Source: Myotis daubentonii
Taxonomy: Eukaryota; Chordata; Mammalia; Chiroptera; Vespertilionidae
Assembly: GCF_963259705.1 (NCBI RefSeq)
Contig: NC_081846.1
Location: 61,371,722 to 61,435,721 of the forward strand
Direction of reading: 5' to 3'
DNA length: 64,000 bases
Shown here: positions 11,827 through 22,861 of the stretch, piece by piece
Position numbering within the stretch: the stretch's first letter is position 1
How the letters are laid out: every line of letters starts with the position of its first letter
Program-made: the position numbers and the translations under genes
The notes under the pieces: model-generated
Told to the model about the DNA's origin: nothing
What the model saw: the letters and a program-made list of their open reading frames with translations, nothing else
The model's database searches: none

Positions 11827-12201
11827 CATAGTCCTCAGGAATCCTCTTTGTTCTCCTCTCTAGTGCTTTTATTCCCCAGATATTTCAGACAACCTCATCA
11901 AAATTTTCTCAACTTTTTCTCCATATCCAGGCGCCATGCAAGTATTTTCTTCTTTTTTACTCTCTTACAGTTTCATCATCATATGCTGTACATTGACCTA
12001 ACATTTATCAATTAAAAACAGTGTCTCTCAAGGAGGAGACAGGGAGCAAAATTTGGGCCACTGTCATAGGATTCTGGAGAGGAGAAAGCTGTGAACCTAT
12101 TATTGTTCAATCTTGTTGCATAACATAATGTGGGGAGTCCAAACTATAGTTTGAATTAGTGTATATTATACTTACCTGTTTCTTAATAACCAACTTTTAT
12201 C
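11827..12201. repeat. unidentified duplicated sequence, copy A
   Basis: About 375 bp matching 36741-37105 in the same orientation at roughly 93% by hand count (about 25 substitutions, one ~10-bp indel). The flanks on both sides are unrelated. It has no terminal inverted repeats, no poly(A) and no target duplication that I can see, so I cannot assign it to a transposon class. It may be an undescribed interspersed repeat or a small segmental duplication. Confidence 0.75.
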
Positions 12202-13208
12202 TTCTTGGTATAATATCTCAATAAATGTAATTTGAGAAAGTATCACACATTTTATGGAATATAGTCCTCCCAATTTCTAGAACAGCTGTGAAATCCAAGA
12301 ATAGCAACCATGATTGTACTCAGCTCAGCACCAAGGGATAATGTTAGTCAGAGGAAAGACCATAAAAATTTTGTGAAATTGTAAGGACAAAATGAGAACA
12401 AAAGAAATAGTCTGAAAACTTAGAACATCAATGCTACAATGAAACTAGTCTTGAAGATGGGAAAATGAGCAATTCGGGCATAAAAATGGAAAGAGATTGA
12501 ATTTAAATTGATACTATGACAATGGGCAATTGTATTGGATAGCTTCCTTCGGACCTCTGGATCCACACCCTACCGTTTCCCACCAAACTCTGTTCTCCAA
12601 AGGGTTGGTCTATATAGATTTTGTCCACGAGCTCACTTGCATTTTGGTTTCCCTTTGGTTTTTGCCAAAGAGAAGTAGTGGCAAGAAATAGCTGCATGGG
12701 AAGAGAGTAAGACTGGCTAAAATTTTTGTTTTTCCAACTCTCTTTTACATGATTTAATTGCTTCCACTACAGAAGGCCATGGGCCTCTTAGACCTTCCCA
12801 GGCAGTTCCTCTAGCAGGGTCTGCCTTGCCTGTTCTTGCTGGCCCTTTGGTATTGCATATCCCTTGTTGAATTCTCTGTTTACCCCACAAAACCTTCTAT
12901 AAATGGTTCCTTTATCAAATTCCCCTCAATTAGTAGTTCAAGTTTGCTGTTTCCTGACAGTACCTTAACTCAGATTTCTTAAATTAAAAAAGATAGATTT
13001 CTATGTCCTGAAATGACACTGAAAATCATTTCTCAACAAATTTTCTAATCAACTCCCCATAATTTTCTCCCATCAATATTCTTTAAGTATGCTACATCCT
13101 TGTATATCCAAGCTAAAAGAAAACTATCCCATAAAATAAAAATTATTAACATTTATATTATTCAGTTTTGCATTGCATTATTTTTGAGATGGGGAATACA
13201 TTTGTCTT
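12202..13208. other. no recognised feature
   Basis: Nothing recognisable. The minus frame at 12503-12697 has no family signature. Confidence 0.5.
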
Positions 13209-13223
13209 TAAATATGTCTTGAG

Positions 13224-13470
13224 CCAAAACCGGTTTGGCTCAGTGGATGGAGCGTCGGCCTGCGGACCGAAGGGTCCCAGGTTCGATTCCGGTCAAGGGC
13301 ATGTACCTGGGTTGCGGGCACATCCCCAGTAGGAGATGTGCAGGAGGCAGCTGATCGATGTTTCTCTCTCATCGATGTTTCTAACTCTCTATCTCTCTCC
13401 CTTCCTCTCTGTAAAAAAAAAAAAAAAAATCAATAAAATATATTTTAAAAAATAAAAATAAAATAAAAAA
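13224..13470 (+). mobile_element. VES-type SINE, young-looking
   Basis: Nearly canonical copy (head AAAACCGGTTTGGCTCAGTG, B box GGTTCGATTCC, doubled CATCGATGTTTC motif) with a 17-A run and an (AATAAA)n-like tail. The 15-bp target duplication TAAATATGTCTTGAG is perfect (13209-13223, 13471-13485), which suggests recent insertion. Confidence 0.95.
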
Positions 13471-13485
13471 TAAATATGTCTTGAG

Positions 13486-16400
13486 TTTTTGCCCCAAAAT
13501 CAATTTATTTTTGAGGGTTGAGAATGAAATGGGCTCTTTAGAAGACTGCTGCTTTGTAAAAAAAAAAAAAAAAAATTATACTGAGATGAAAATATGACTG
13601 TAATTTAAAAATTAATGCCCTTACCTCCCTTTAAAATATACATGAATGTCCTCATAAATACAAGTTGTTTTATCTTCACACAGAAACAGAATTATTTAAA
13701 GAGTATTCGGGGAACCTATAATAATCCCAAATTGTCTCCTTCTTGCAGGTGTTAAAATGTTTGAAAGGTTTTCATTAGTTATTCCTTGGGTTTGGTAAAG
13801 CACTGCTCCCGTCTTCCTATTTGCTCTTTTTCCTCTTTTTTGCAGGTACATTTATCTATAAAGCAGGAGTCACACATTAAATCATTAAAAGCTTAGAGTG
13901 AATTTTCTATCAGATCTTGTCTTGTTAGCGGAGAGTAAGGCACTTGAGCTGCCTGAGAGAACAGGGGCTCTGCTCTGTAAATGTGAGAGGCTGGATTAGC
14001 AAACAGCGAAGAAAAAGGCGGCATGAGGATGCTTCATAACTGGTGTGACATTTCTGTAGGTGAGCAGCACAAGTTTCTCAGAAAAGCCCTTAAAAAGAAG
14101 CAGATGGGGAAGGAAGAACAGAACAAAGAGGATAAGAAAAGGAAGTAGCTCCTTCGAAGCCTTCCATTAATCCAGGTAGTAATCCATGAGTCAGTTAACC
14201 CTAAATTATAAAATAACTTCTGGCTCCCCTACTCCCTACCAGTGATATAACAAATAGTTCATTGACCTGTTGCTGAAAACTGAACTCACAAAGATGTAGG
14301 AGATCGCCATTCTCATAAACTTTTACCGGCACATGGGTAACTGCAAGACCTGAAAAAGTCTTCAAGGACTGAATTTTGAATGGTAGCATATCAGTCCCAA
14401 AGACAGATGGTTTGAGCTTCAGGAAGCCTCGGTCCCATCACACACAAAGGTGACCAGAAAGCCTGCAAATACATGTGTCTGCCTTGACCTGGGTATCAGC
14501 AATTATCTGCATGGCTTCTCTGCAAAGTTCCTCCCTGGTTGTACACTTCCAACTCTCTAGGTCCCATAGTTTAAAATCAGAGACCACCTACGCTTCAAGA
14601 AAGTAAAAATCTAATCAGAGTTAGGAAGCATAGTAGAGATATGCCCAGAATATAACCACATAACAACAAAATCAGCTATAACGAATCCTCGGTGTCAGAG
14701 AGAAAGAAGGCACATCCGTTAGTTCTCTGAGGTAACCTGATCATTTGTTTGAATATGTTCCAACTTTCTCCTAAATTATACGCCCAGAACCACCCAGACT
14801 AGCTGCATGCAGACCTTTCTGAGAATGCCTTTATGTCCAGGTATGTTTTATTCTTGAATCAAAATGTTTTCTCTCCCTCTTGAATTTGTTGAATCACTCA
14901 GTTTGAAGGATTTGTTCTAACTCAAGCTTCTTTTCAGTCGGTACATTGTGATACTGTCATTCGGAGAGAACTGCTCTTGCTGTCATCAAGAGGAATATTT
15001 TATTCTGCCCTAACCTCTTAAGCCCATTCACTATTGTTAGCCTCAGCAATGGCACTGCAATGATTTGAGTCCTTTACTAACACCCTCTATGACCCTTCAT
15101 TAATTCGTTCTTTTCTAATTTAGTAGCATGTACAAGACAGAAAACATGCTTTCCGAACCATCAATCAGCTCATCCTTACAGATTATGATAAAGCTAATGA
15201 TAAATGTTCACATTTGTCATTTCAGACAAGTATAAGGGGCTTCATTTCCAAATTTTTACTGCAAGTTTTAATTCCACATTGTCAATTATTTAAAGTATTC
15301 TATCCCCTCGGCATTGCTGTGCTAAATATACAGGTAGAATACTCTCTTGTTCAAATACTCTGCAATTTCATGCCTCTTCCAATTTTCCCTTTATGAATCT
15401 TCATGTAATTTTCCTGGCTTTCATATCTGAAATTATCTTCGCTGCCTCACAGCTTCAAGTAGAAAAATAAAGACCTCCTTTGGGTTGACATTTAGAGGTT
15501 TATTATTCTCTCTTTGATATATGAGCTTAATGCTCATTAACACTAAAATGAACCAGCTGAGAAAAAAAAAAAAAAAAGCTGCCTTCAAAGATTCTGGGAT
15601 AAATAATATAACACTCTCTTCCTTCCTCCTGACTACAATATGATATGATATTAACCAATTCCACAGTCCTACAATGTAAGCTTTTACAAATTTAATATTG
15701 TCTGTTTTAACTTTTCAAAGGTATGCAAATGCTGCCCTAGAATCTGGTTGCTTTGTTAGAATTTATTTTTCCTCAAAATAGATTTAATGCAGCCTCTTCC
15801 ATTCCATTTTTTCTAGAATTGCCCCTTAAGATTAAATTTAAAGCAACCTCTAAACACTGAGTTATTTGAAATTAAATATAAAGCATGTAGTCCTTTAGGA
15901 AACATGATCACGTGATCCTCTTGGGATTTGGGGAGCTCCAATAGTTGAGGGAATTTTTAAATTAAAAACTTAATATAGATATTTAAAGTAATATTTTTCA
16001 TTAATCATGTTTTGCAGAATCCCTTTGTGGTCTGTATATTTACCAGTTTCTTCCTGTGTAGATTTCTTTCTTTCTTCTATCAGAATATTTTAGGTAAAGT
16101 CAAATTTACCCAGCCTCTGCTAGAAACTACTGGGAACACAGTTTGTTTCTCTGACCCTTTAAATCATACTCTTTCACTCTGCATCGGCCAAGAAACATCC
16201 TGCCAAATAAGTCTGATGGTGATTTGATATAACTTTTCACAGGTGACCTATCATATATGAATCATGTATTATGTATTGGAAATAGTTCAGGAAAGCTGCT
16301 GCGTTTTCTCTCTCCATAATTAACTTCCAATTCCTAAAACAACACTAAATCCTAGGATTTCCTGAGATGGAAAACACTTGGTTTTCCTGGAACAACTATT

Positions 16401-16964
16401 AAATTCCCCAAAGGGATAACAAGTTGCTCATTTTGCCAATTATCACAAGTCATTCCTCAGAGATCTTATCCTCAGTGGATAGGTTTCTATCCACTATGAT
16501 CGTTTTAGAAACAGAAGTTCTCCAGAATAGGGAGCCCAGGCTCTACCTCCTATTGGTGCTAATTTCAATTCCTACCTGAGGTCCCCTTTCCAGAATTTTC
16601 CACTTGCTCCATTTCTCCATCCTCAAGTTTCAGTGATTAGTGCTGATCAGGATTATCTCGGGGTTCTGTTTTGTGTAGCAGACCGCATGCAGAGATAATA
16701 AGATAGCTAGAGTTTTCATATCTGATGGGCCTCACTGCTTCAGCAGTCTGGAGAGTGGAGCAACATTTTCCATAAGCTTGTCTGATAAGTAAAGTCGGAC
16801 CAAGCAGGTCCTCTAACACAGGCCTTGCCCCGTCCTGTGGCAGACCCAGAAATGAGGACAGCTGACTCGAGCTTCGTTCAGGGAAAAACCAAAAGTCAGA
16901 TATATTAAATCCCAAATGTATCTTCCTCAATTTGATACGACATTTATTAGCTTTCAATGTTCAG
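13486..16964. other. 3.5 kb with no recognised element
   Basis: I see no SINE, Helitron, L1 or gene in this stretch. That is unusual for this repeat-dense window. Composition is mixed, with a moderately GC-rich part around 13910-14160. The absence of recent insertions could reflect unique, possibly conserved DNA, or older repeats that I fail to recognise. Confidence 0.45.
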
Positions 16965-17260
16965 GTTATATCAGTGCTTCTCAGAACTGAATGCGTCTGT
17001 GACTCTGAGAATCTTCTGATTCCCGGAGTCTGGGATTTGGCAGGAGATTCTGCATTTCTAACCACCTCCCAGGTGATGCTGGTCCAAAGCTGGTCCATAG
17101 CATATACTTTGAAAAACAAGAGATTCTAGAAGCTTAGAAGTTCTCAGACGTTTCATGTGCAAAAGAATTCCTTGGGGAAATTGTTTAAAAGGCAGAGTCC
17201 AAATTGCATGCCCAGAGGGTCTCCGGTGGAGCCCAGGCACTGGGCGTCAGGGCATCAGCA
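16965..17260. mobile_element. MER5A-like fragments
   Basis: Two adjacent pieces resemble MER5A/Charlie MITE sequence: CAGTGCTTCTCAGAACTGAA with GGAGATTCTGCATTTCTAAC and CCCAGGTGATGCTGG, then TTGGGGAAATTGTTTAAAAG and GGTGGAGCCCAGGCA. Ancient and degenerate, with approximate borders. Confidence 0.6.
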
Positions 17261-17334
17261 AATCACGCCACAGTTGAGGGTGAGCTGGATTCAACTTTGG
17301 GCAAGGCATCAGACCAAGGTGCCAGCACTCTTGG

Positions 17335-17455
17335 CTTTACAACCTACTAAATCTGTGACCTGAAATAAGTAATTTAACATCTTTTAGGCATAGTTCCCCA
17401 CAGCTGTAAATGGGTTTTGTATTGTCTGCTCTGTTGGTGCCCTCATATTGCTGAG
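17335..17455 (+). mobile_element. MIR fragment
   Basis: ACTAAATCTGTGACCTGAAA, then AAGTAATTTAACATC and AGCTGTAAATGGG follow the order of the MIR core (TGTGACCTTGG, TTAACCTC, TGTAAAATGGG). It is degenerate. Confidence 0.55.
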
Positions 17456-18790
17456 ACATTCTATATGTTCACAAGCTACACAGATGTAAGTTTCTGGCAG
17501 CCCTCTGTAATCATTTCCACATCATTTGATAACAGGATGTCACCGCCTTCTGCCTGATGTAGGGCCCGCCCCACTTTTCTGTCCTTTGAAATATTCAGAG
17601 AGGATCACAGGAATATGTTCTGAGGGAGTTCTGGAACCTCACCAGGAAGCCTCAGATGCTGAGAAACAAAAAAAAACCTACTTAGCAGAGTCCGTCAGAG
17701 GTAGGCTTCACCCCTGTCAGTGCTGGCGATCAGAACAATTGCAGATGCAAATCTGAACCCAGAAAGCACCTGTCCCCTAAAAGATTACTTTTGTCTTTAT
17801 GCTCCAATAGTATCTTTGATATTCTTTTGTTCTTCAAACCTAAAGCTTTGGTTTAAAGACCTTATGACACTGACGAAGCTTTCTTTTTCCCTCCCTGCCT
17901 AGTTAAAAAAAAAGAGGACCAGTGGCCCTTGTGTTTGCATCAGCTATGTTTCTGAGGCTAAAGTGGTGACACTGTTTTTGATTAATTGAAAACAATGCAA
18001 GTATCACGTAACATTCTGGTTCTTCCATTTCTTCCATTTCATTGAACATCTATTCAATCTCACAGTCCCATCAGCCTGCAGAATACATCCGCTCATCTTT
18101 CTGTGTGCATCCCCTTCCACTCTAGCACCCTCACATTCAACATCTGTTGCTTATTCAAGATGCAGGAAAATTCCCTTTTGGGAGAGATCATACTCCAAAG
18201 ACATGTGAGTGCACAATTGCTTGGAAATAATGATCTGAGCCAATACAAAACATCAACTTAAAAAATAAAAATAAAGGAAACTGAATATGTAAACATGTAC
18301 TGCATAGTATCTGAACCCACATTTATGCCAAAATATGGACACATACACCCACATACACACAAATACACGCACACTGCATGCACACATACATGCACAGGAA
18401 CTTTTGAAATCTTTTATAACTGAAAAGGATTTCACATGCAAATGTTGCCCTGAGCTCAGTTGAGTCGGAGAGTCTCTGAGAGACTTGGAGGAGGAACGAT
18501 GACTCCTGGAGCCTGAGTGTGATGAAGGTCTCCAGGGAAGTCCTTCCCATCACATATGCTCACCCAAGAGCAGCTTCCCCAGCAGACTCATTCCTGAAAT
18601 TGTAACATTAGAAGGTTTTTTCTTTTAACACGTTAAGCGCCAAGCCCGTTTTATCTTCCTTTCCGTTTAGCCCGCGATATCCGATTTCACCAATATGCTG
18701 GCTGCACCAGTGACTGAGGAGGTCTGGATGGAAAGTATAGTGTCAGTCACCTTGACTGATGCGGTGCTTAACGTGGGAAGGAAGGAAGAA
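17456..18790. other. no recognised feature except a CA-rich tract
   Basis: No gene or transposon recognised. An impure ACAC/CATA microsatellite runs about 18335-18392. Confidence 0.5.
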
Positions 18791-18859
18791 AAGGAAGGAA
18801 GGAAGGAAGGAAGGAAGGAAGGAAGGAAGGAAGGAAGGAAGGAAGGAAGGAAGGAAGGA
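18791..18859 (+). repeat. (GGAA)n microsatellite
   Basis: About 17 uninterrupted GGAA units immediately upstream of a SINE and about 190 bp before the CSNK1A1 retrocopy. GGAA arrays are known potential binding platforms for ETS-family factors. No function is shown here. Confidence 0.95.
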
Positions 18860-18862
18860 GCA

Positions 18863-19049
18863 GCCCTGGCCGGTGGCTCAGTGGTTAGAGTGCCGGGTTC
18901 GGTTGCAGGCTCAGTTCCTGGCCCTGGTTGGGATGTGTGCGGGAGGCAACAAACGGGTGTGTCTCCCTCACATCCATGTTTCTCTGTGTGTGTGTGTCTC
19001 CCTCTCCCTGCCATTCTCTCTAAAAATCAACGGGAAAAAAATCCTCAGG
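18863..19049 (+). mobile_element. VES-related SINE, 3' tail displaced
   Basis: A second SINE subfamily (head GCCCTGGCCGGTGGCTCAGT, body CGGGAGGCAACAAACGGGTG, end AAATCAACGGGAAAAAAATC then CTCAGG). The usual last piece of this subfamily (CAGGTGAGGATTAA-like) is missing here. A matching piece, ATCCTAGGTGCGGATTAAC, appears at 21499-21517. The CSNK1A1 retrocopy therefore appears to have inserted into this tail. Confidence 0.8.
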
Positions 19050-19412
19050 GCTGGGGCCTGAGTAACTAGATGGCGGAGGAGTGGCCGGGGTCCCTCGGGG
19101 CGGCCATGGTGGCAGCGGCATCACCGCCCTAACTCACTGCCCCCTTTTCCAGCCCTGACGGCGCTGCGAAAGCCAGGCAGTGGCCCAGCCTGGGAGCCGA
19201 GAGCCCCGCACACCCTGCAGCGGGGCACAAGGAACCCGGCTGGGCGGCGGTGACCGCGTTCCCCTCGGCGGTTCGGGCCCTGTGACGCCAGCAGCGGACG
19301 TGCCGTTCCCTGCCGCGCTCCCCGCAGCCCTGCCTAGCGGACCAGCCCAGAGGCCGCGTCCTCCTCCCCGAGGCTGGGCCCGGCCTCCGCCTCCGTCTCC
19401 CGGTCTCCCGCG

Positions 19413-20402
19413 ATGGCGATGGTGATGCCGAGCAGCAGCGGCTCCAAGGCCGAGTTCGTTGTCGGGGGCAAATACAAGCTGGTGCGGAAGATCGGGTCTG
19501 GCTCCTTCGGGGACATCTACCTGGCGATCAACGTCACCAACGGCGAGGAGGTGGCGGTGAAGCTCGAGTCGCAGAAGGCCCGGCACCCGCAGCTGCTGTA
19601 CGAGAGCAAGCTCTACAAGATCCTGCAGGGCGGGGTGGGCATCCCCCACATCCGCTGGTACGGGCAGGAGAAGGACTACAACGTGCTGGTCATGGACCTC
19701 CTGGGGCCCAGCCTGGAGGACCTGTTCAACTTCTGCTCCCGGAGGTTCACCCTGAAAACTGTGCTGATGCTCGCCGACCAGATGATCAGCAGGGTGGAGT
19801 ACGTGCACACGAAGAACTTCATACACCGAGACATCAAGCCCGACAACTTCCTCATGGGCATCGGGCGCCACTGCAACAAACTATTCCTGATTGATGTTGG
19901 TCTGGCCAAAAAGTACCGAGACAACAGGACGAAGCAGCACATACCGTACAGAGAAGACAAAAACCTCACGGGCACCGCCCGCTACGCGAGCATCAATGCG
20001 CATCTGGGCATTGAACAGAGTCGCCGGGACGACATGGAATCCTTGGGCTATGTTCTGATGTATTTTAACAGAACCAGCCTGCCGTGGCAAGGGTTAAAGG
20101 CTGCCACAAAGAAACAGAAGTACGAAAAAATTAGCGAAAAGAAGATGTCCATTCCCGTGGAAGTGCTATGCAAGGGGTTTCCCACCGAATTTGCCATGTA
20201 CTTAAACTACTGCCGTGGGCTGCGCTTTGAGGAAGCCCCGGATTACATGTACCTGAGGCAGCTCTTCCGCATTCTTTTCAGGACCCTGAACCACCAATAT
20301 GACTACACATTTGACTGGACGATGTTAAAGCAGAAGGCAGCACAGCAGGCGGCGTCTTCAAGTGGGCCGGGTCAGCAGGCCCAACCCTCCACAGGTCTCT
20401 AA
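19413..20402 (+). CDS. CSNK1A1: casein kinase 1 alpha retrogene, intact ORF, DFG changed to DVG
   Basis: CK1 alpha is a Ser/Thr kinase of Wnt/beta-catenin, circadian and p53 control that acts in cytoplasm and nucleus. The 329-residue product covers the whole kinase fold. It has glycine loop GSGSFGDIY (about 28-36), catalytic lysine K50 in [15 protein letters not shown] with D140, and the CK1-specific [15 protein letters not shown] segment. The DFG motif reads D161-V162-G163 (GTT where Phe is expected). Asp and Gly are kept, so metal binding may survive, but the regulatory Phe is lost. Relative to the remembered human 325-residue isoform it has four extra residues (MVMP after MA) and scattered changes: Ile for Thr in KKMSIPVE, Thr for Ala in FPTEFAM, and a TGL end. 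An alternative start at M5 would almost restore the usual length. No introns or stops are present. It could be a functional retrogene, a pseudokinase-like copy, or a processed pseudogene too young to have decayed. Expression is unknown. Confidence 0.85.
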   Translation: MAMVMPSSSGSKAEFVVGGKYKLVRKIGSGSFGDIYLAINVTNGEEVAVKLESQKARHPQLLYESKLYKILQGGVGIPHIRWYGQEKDYNVLVMDLLGPSLEDLFNFCSRRFTLKTVLMLADQMISRVEYVHTKNFIHRDIKPDNFLMGIGRHCNKLFLIDVGLAKKYRDNRTKQHIPYREDKNLTGTARYASINAHLGIEQSRRDDMESLGYVLMYFNRTSLPWQGLKAATKKQKYEKISEKKMSIPVEVLCKGFPTEFAMYLNYCRGLRFEEAPDYMYLRQLFRILFRTLNHQYDYTFDWTMLKQKAAQQAASSSGPGQQAQPSTGL

Positions 20403-20756
20403 GCATGAACCAAGGAACAGAAGGCGCAGTGCAGCTGACCCGAGCAACATGTTTCTCCCCAAATCTAGACATTTTAGTCCCTAGGTACACTAGCCAGTGG
20501 TTGTGGACAACCATTTACTTGCTGTAAAGAACTTAATTTCAGTATAAACTGGATCTGGGCAGCATTGGTGATGCTGTGTCCCAAGTTGTAGCCGCTGTAG
20601 TTGTGAATAATAACTGAGATGGTGAAATATGGTGTCCAGTTTTCTATTGCTTTTTTTTTTTTCAAGTGGAAACGTTAACTAGATGGTTGACACCACAAAT
20701 TGGTGGAGAAATTGTGCATATGCCAATTTTTTAAAGTCTCTTTCTTTGAACTAGAG

Positions 20757-20966
20757 CAGTGGTCGGCAAACTGCGGCTCGCGAGCCACATGCGGCTCTTT
20801 GACCCCTTGAGTGTGGCTCTTCCACAAAATACCGACTTCTGCGCATGGGCCACGAGTTTCAATCACACTGTACATGCGCACCCGCACGTGGTATTTTGTG
20901 GAAGAGCCACACTCAAGGGGCCAAAGAGCCGCATGTGGCTGGTGAGCCACAGTTTGCCGACCACTG
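20757..20966. mobile_element. non-autonomous hAT with long inverted repeats
   Basis: The ends are CAGTGGTCGGCAAACTG and CAGTTTGCCGACCACTG (from the right end, AGTTTGCCGACCACTG). The 8-bp target duplication AACTAGAG is perfect (20749-20756, 20967-20974). The outer ~80 bp on each side are near-perfect inverted repeats (GAGTGTGGCTCTTCCACAAA against its complement), so the 210-bp element is almost entirely a foldback. It has no coding capacity. It sits in the 3' UTR of the CSNK1A1 retrocopy and so postdates it. Confidence 0.92.
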
Positions 20967-21617
20967 AACTAGAGTGCTTTGAGATCTCATTTCAGAAGAA
21001 CGGCATGAAGAGTCTTCAGCCACAGTTGTGATGGTTGTACATGCTCATAGTTGTGCACTCTTAGGGTTTATCCATCCCTGGGGTTAGCAAGTTGTTCACT
21101 TAAAACATTCTTAAGATGTTTGGCTTCTTGTTTGCAAGCCAGCTGATATGGTAGTAACCAAAGATTCCAGTGTTTGGGCATAGGAAAGACTGCCTGCTAA
21201 CCTGAGCTAGAAATTACATCTAAAGTGGAGGCTTAAGAAAAACATAGTGACTACTAGATTATCCTTAGTACTCTGCATTAACTCTATAATCTTCTTGGTA
21301 TTTTTTTTAAAAAAACATATTTGTCACAGAAATTTAGTTAACATATTAAAACTGAATATGTACGTATGTTGCTTAGATAAATGTAGTCACTGTAAACATC
21401 TATATGACCTGGGATTTTGTTTTTATTTTGAAATGGGAGCTTTTTTGTTTACAAGTTCATTTAAAACTAAAAACTGTTTCTGTAAGGAAAAAGAAAATAT
21501 CCTAGGTGCGGATTAACAAAAGAAAAAGAAGAAGAAAGAAAAGAGCACATGTTAAACTTTGTCAATGGTTTGCTCCTCCCTTTGGGTGAGTCTATGTGCT
21601 TCTTTCAGATAGATTTC

Positions 21618-22075
21618 TGTATGCGTTTCCTATGACAAAGTACCACCAGCTTAGTGGCTCAGTGCAACACAAACTACTTACTTTACAGCTGGAAGTCGGA
21701 AGTTAAAACTGGGTTTCACAGGGCTGCATTCTGTCTGGAAGCTCTACTGGAGAATCCATCTCCTTGCCTTGTCTAGCTTGTAGAAGCCATCAACATTCCT
21801 TGGCTGGTGAATGCTTCCTAAATCCTAGCCAATAGCCTAATTTCTCTTTCTTCCTCTGAGCTCTGTTTTCATCTTCATAATTTCTCTGACTCTTCTGCCT
21901 CCCTCTTCCACCTTTTAAGGACCCTTAGGATTATACTGAGCCAATCCAGGGAGTCAGGATAATCTCCTCATCTCACGATTCTTAATCACATCTGCAAAAT
22001 CCGTGTTGACATATAAGGTAACATATTTACAGGTTTCAAGGATTAGGATGTGAACATCCATTATTCTGCCTACCA
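21618..22075 (+). mobile_element. MLT1-type MaLR solo LTR
   Basis: It begins TGTATGCGTTTCCTATGACA and carries typical MLT1A segments: ACCAGCTTAGTGGCTCAGTG, CTGGAAGCTCTACTGGAGAA, CTGCCTCCCTCTTCCACC, TTTTAAGGACCCTTAGGATT. It ends ATTATTCTGCCTACCA. Ancient ERVL-MaLR long terminal repeat, with no internal region seen. Confidence 0.8.
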
Positions 22076-22224
22076 TTATTTCTAGAAAACTACAGTATAA
22101 AGGGTTGGTTTTGCTATTAGGGCCCAGGAAGTAAAGGAGTGAGAAGGCAGGACCTGGATAGAAATGGATAGGACACCAAAATAAAGATATTGAGCACCTG
22201 AGAAAGAGGAGGTGTTCCCAAATT

Positions 22225-22694
22225 AGGGAATAACAAAAAGGTAAGCAGTGATGAAGTCGAATTTTTTCTACTTCATCGTTTTCATTAGAGCTGGCTACGA
22301 AATCTCCTGCAGCCTCTTCCCCTGGCTGGCCCCACCTCTGATGGGCCCCCACCACTCCAATTGGCCTGCAGTCCCTCCCCACAGCCAGCTCTGCTCCAAT
22401 TGGCTGCCCCCACACCAATTGAGGGTGGGGCTGGCCAGCCAACCTTCCACAGCCCCTCCCCCAGCCCTGCCCCCAATCATCCCACCCACCCCAATCAGGG
22501 GCAGGGCCCACCAGCCAACCACCTGCGGCCCCTCTTCCCAGCTGGCTCGGTCCTGATCAGGTCCCAATGGGGTGGGCTGGCCAGCCAACCTTCCGCTTTC
22601 TCCTCCTCCCAACAGGCCTGGCCCTGATCTGCCCTGAGTGGGGTCAGACCAGCCAGACTCCACCCATGCACGAATTCATGCACTGGGCCTCCAG
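22225..22694 (+). mobile_element. Helitron 1 of a five-element array
   Basis: The 3' end is clear: hairpin TGCACGAATTCATGCA, then CTGGGCCTCCAG (CCAG in place of CTAG) at 22691-22694. The 5' end is degenerate and my start is an estimate. The interior is GC-rich and built of repeated CAGCC/CCAATTGG-type units, which create long spurious frames on both strands. Confidence 0.65.
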
Positions 22695-22861
22695 TCTATA
22701 ATAATAAAATATGCTAATTAGACCGGATGTCCTTCCGGCCGACCTTCCAGATGAAGCCAAGGCTTCCAGAGAAGCCCGGGTCCCGGGTGCCAGAGGGAAA
22801 CCCATGCCGGCAGCCGAGGGAAGGCTTACTCTTTCACAAATTTCCTGCATCGGGCCTCTAG
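22695..22861 (+). mobile_element. Helitron 2 of the array, short
   Basis: It starts TCTATAATAATAAAATATGC directly after element 1 and ends TCGGGCCTCTAG. At 167 bp it holds both termini and little else. It is closely similar in structure to the copy at 29043-29239 (shared TTAGACCGGATGTCCTTCCG-like start). Confidence 0.85.

Larger units (their letters stand above)
19050..21493 (+). other. CSNK1A1: CSNK1A1 retrocopy, whole processed transcript
   Basis: Intronless copy of a casein kinase 1 alpha mRNA: about 363 bp of GC-rich 5' UTR, the ORF, and about 1.1 kb of recognisable 3' UTR (for example the CACTAGCCAGTGGTTGTGG and AAGCCAGCTGATATGGTAG segments). It ends in an A-rich GGAAAAAGAAAA run. The flanking sequences AAAAAAATCCTCAGG (19035-19049) and AAAATATCCTAGG (21494-21506) look like a degenerate target duplication derived from the SINE tail. 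The 3' UTR holds a hAT insertion (20757-20966). The order is therefore SINE, then retrocopy, then hAT. Confidence 0.85.

Noticed and set aside
18667..19069. Lys/Gly/Arg and Phe/Leu/Pro/Ser repeat frames
   Set aside because: Translation of the GGAA microsatellite and adjacent SINE on both strands.
19134..19871. 245-codon antisense frame over the CK1 alpha retrocopy
   Set aside because: It is the complement of a GC-rich conserved coding sequence and its 5' UTR, a common source of shadow frames.
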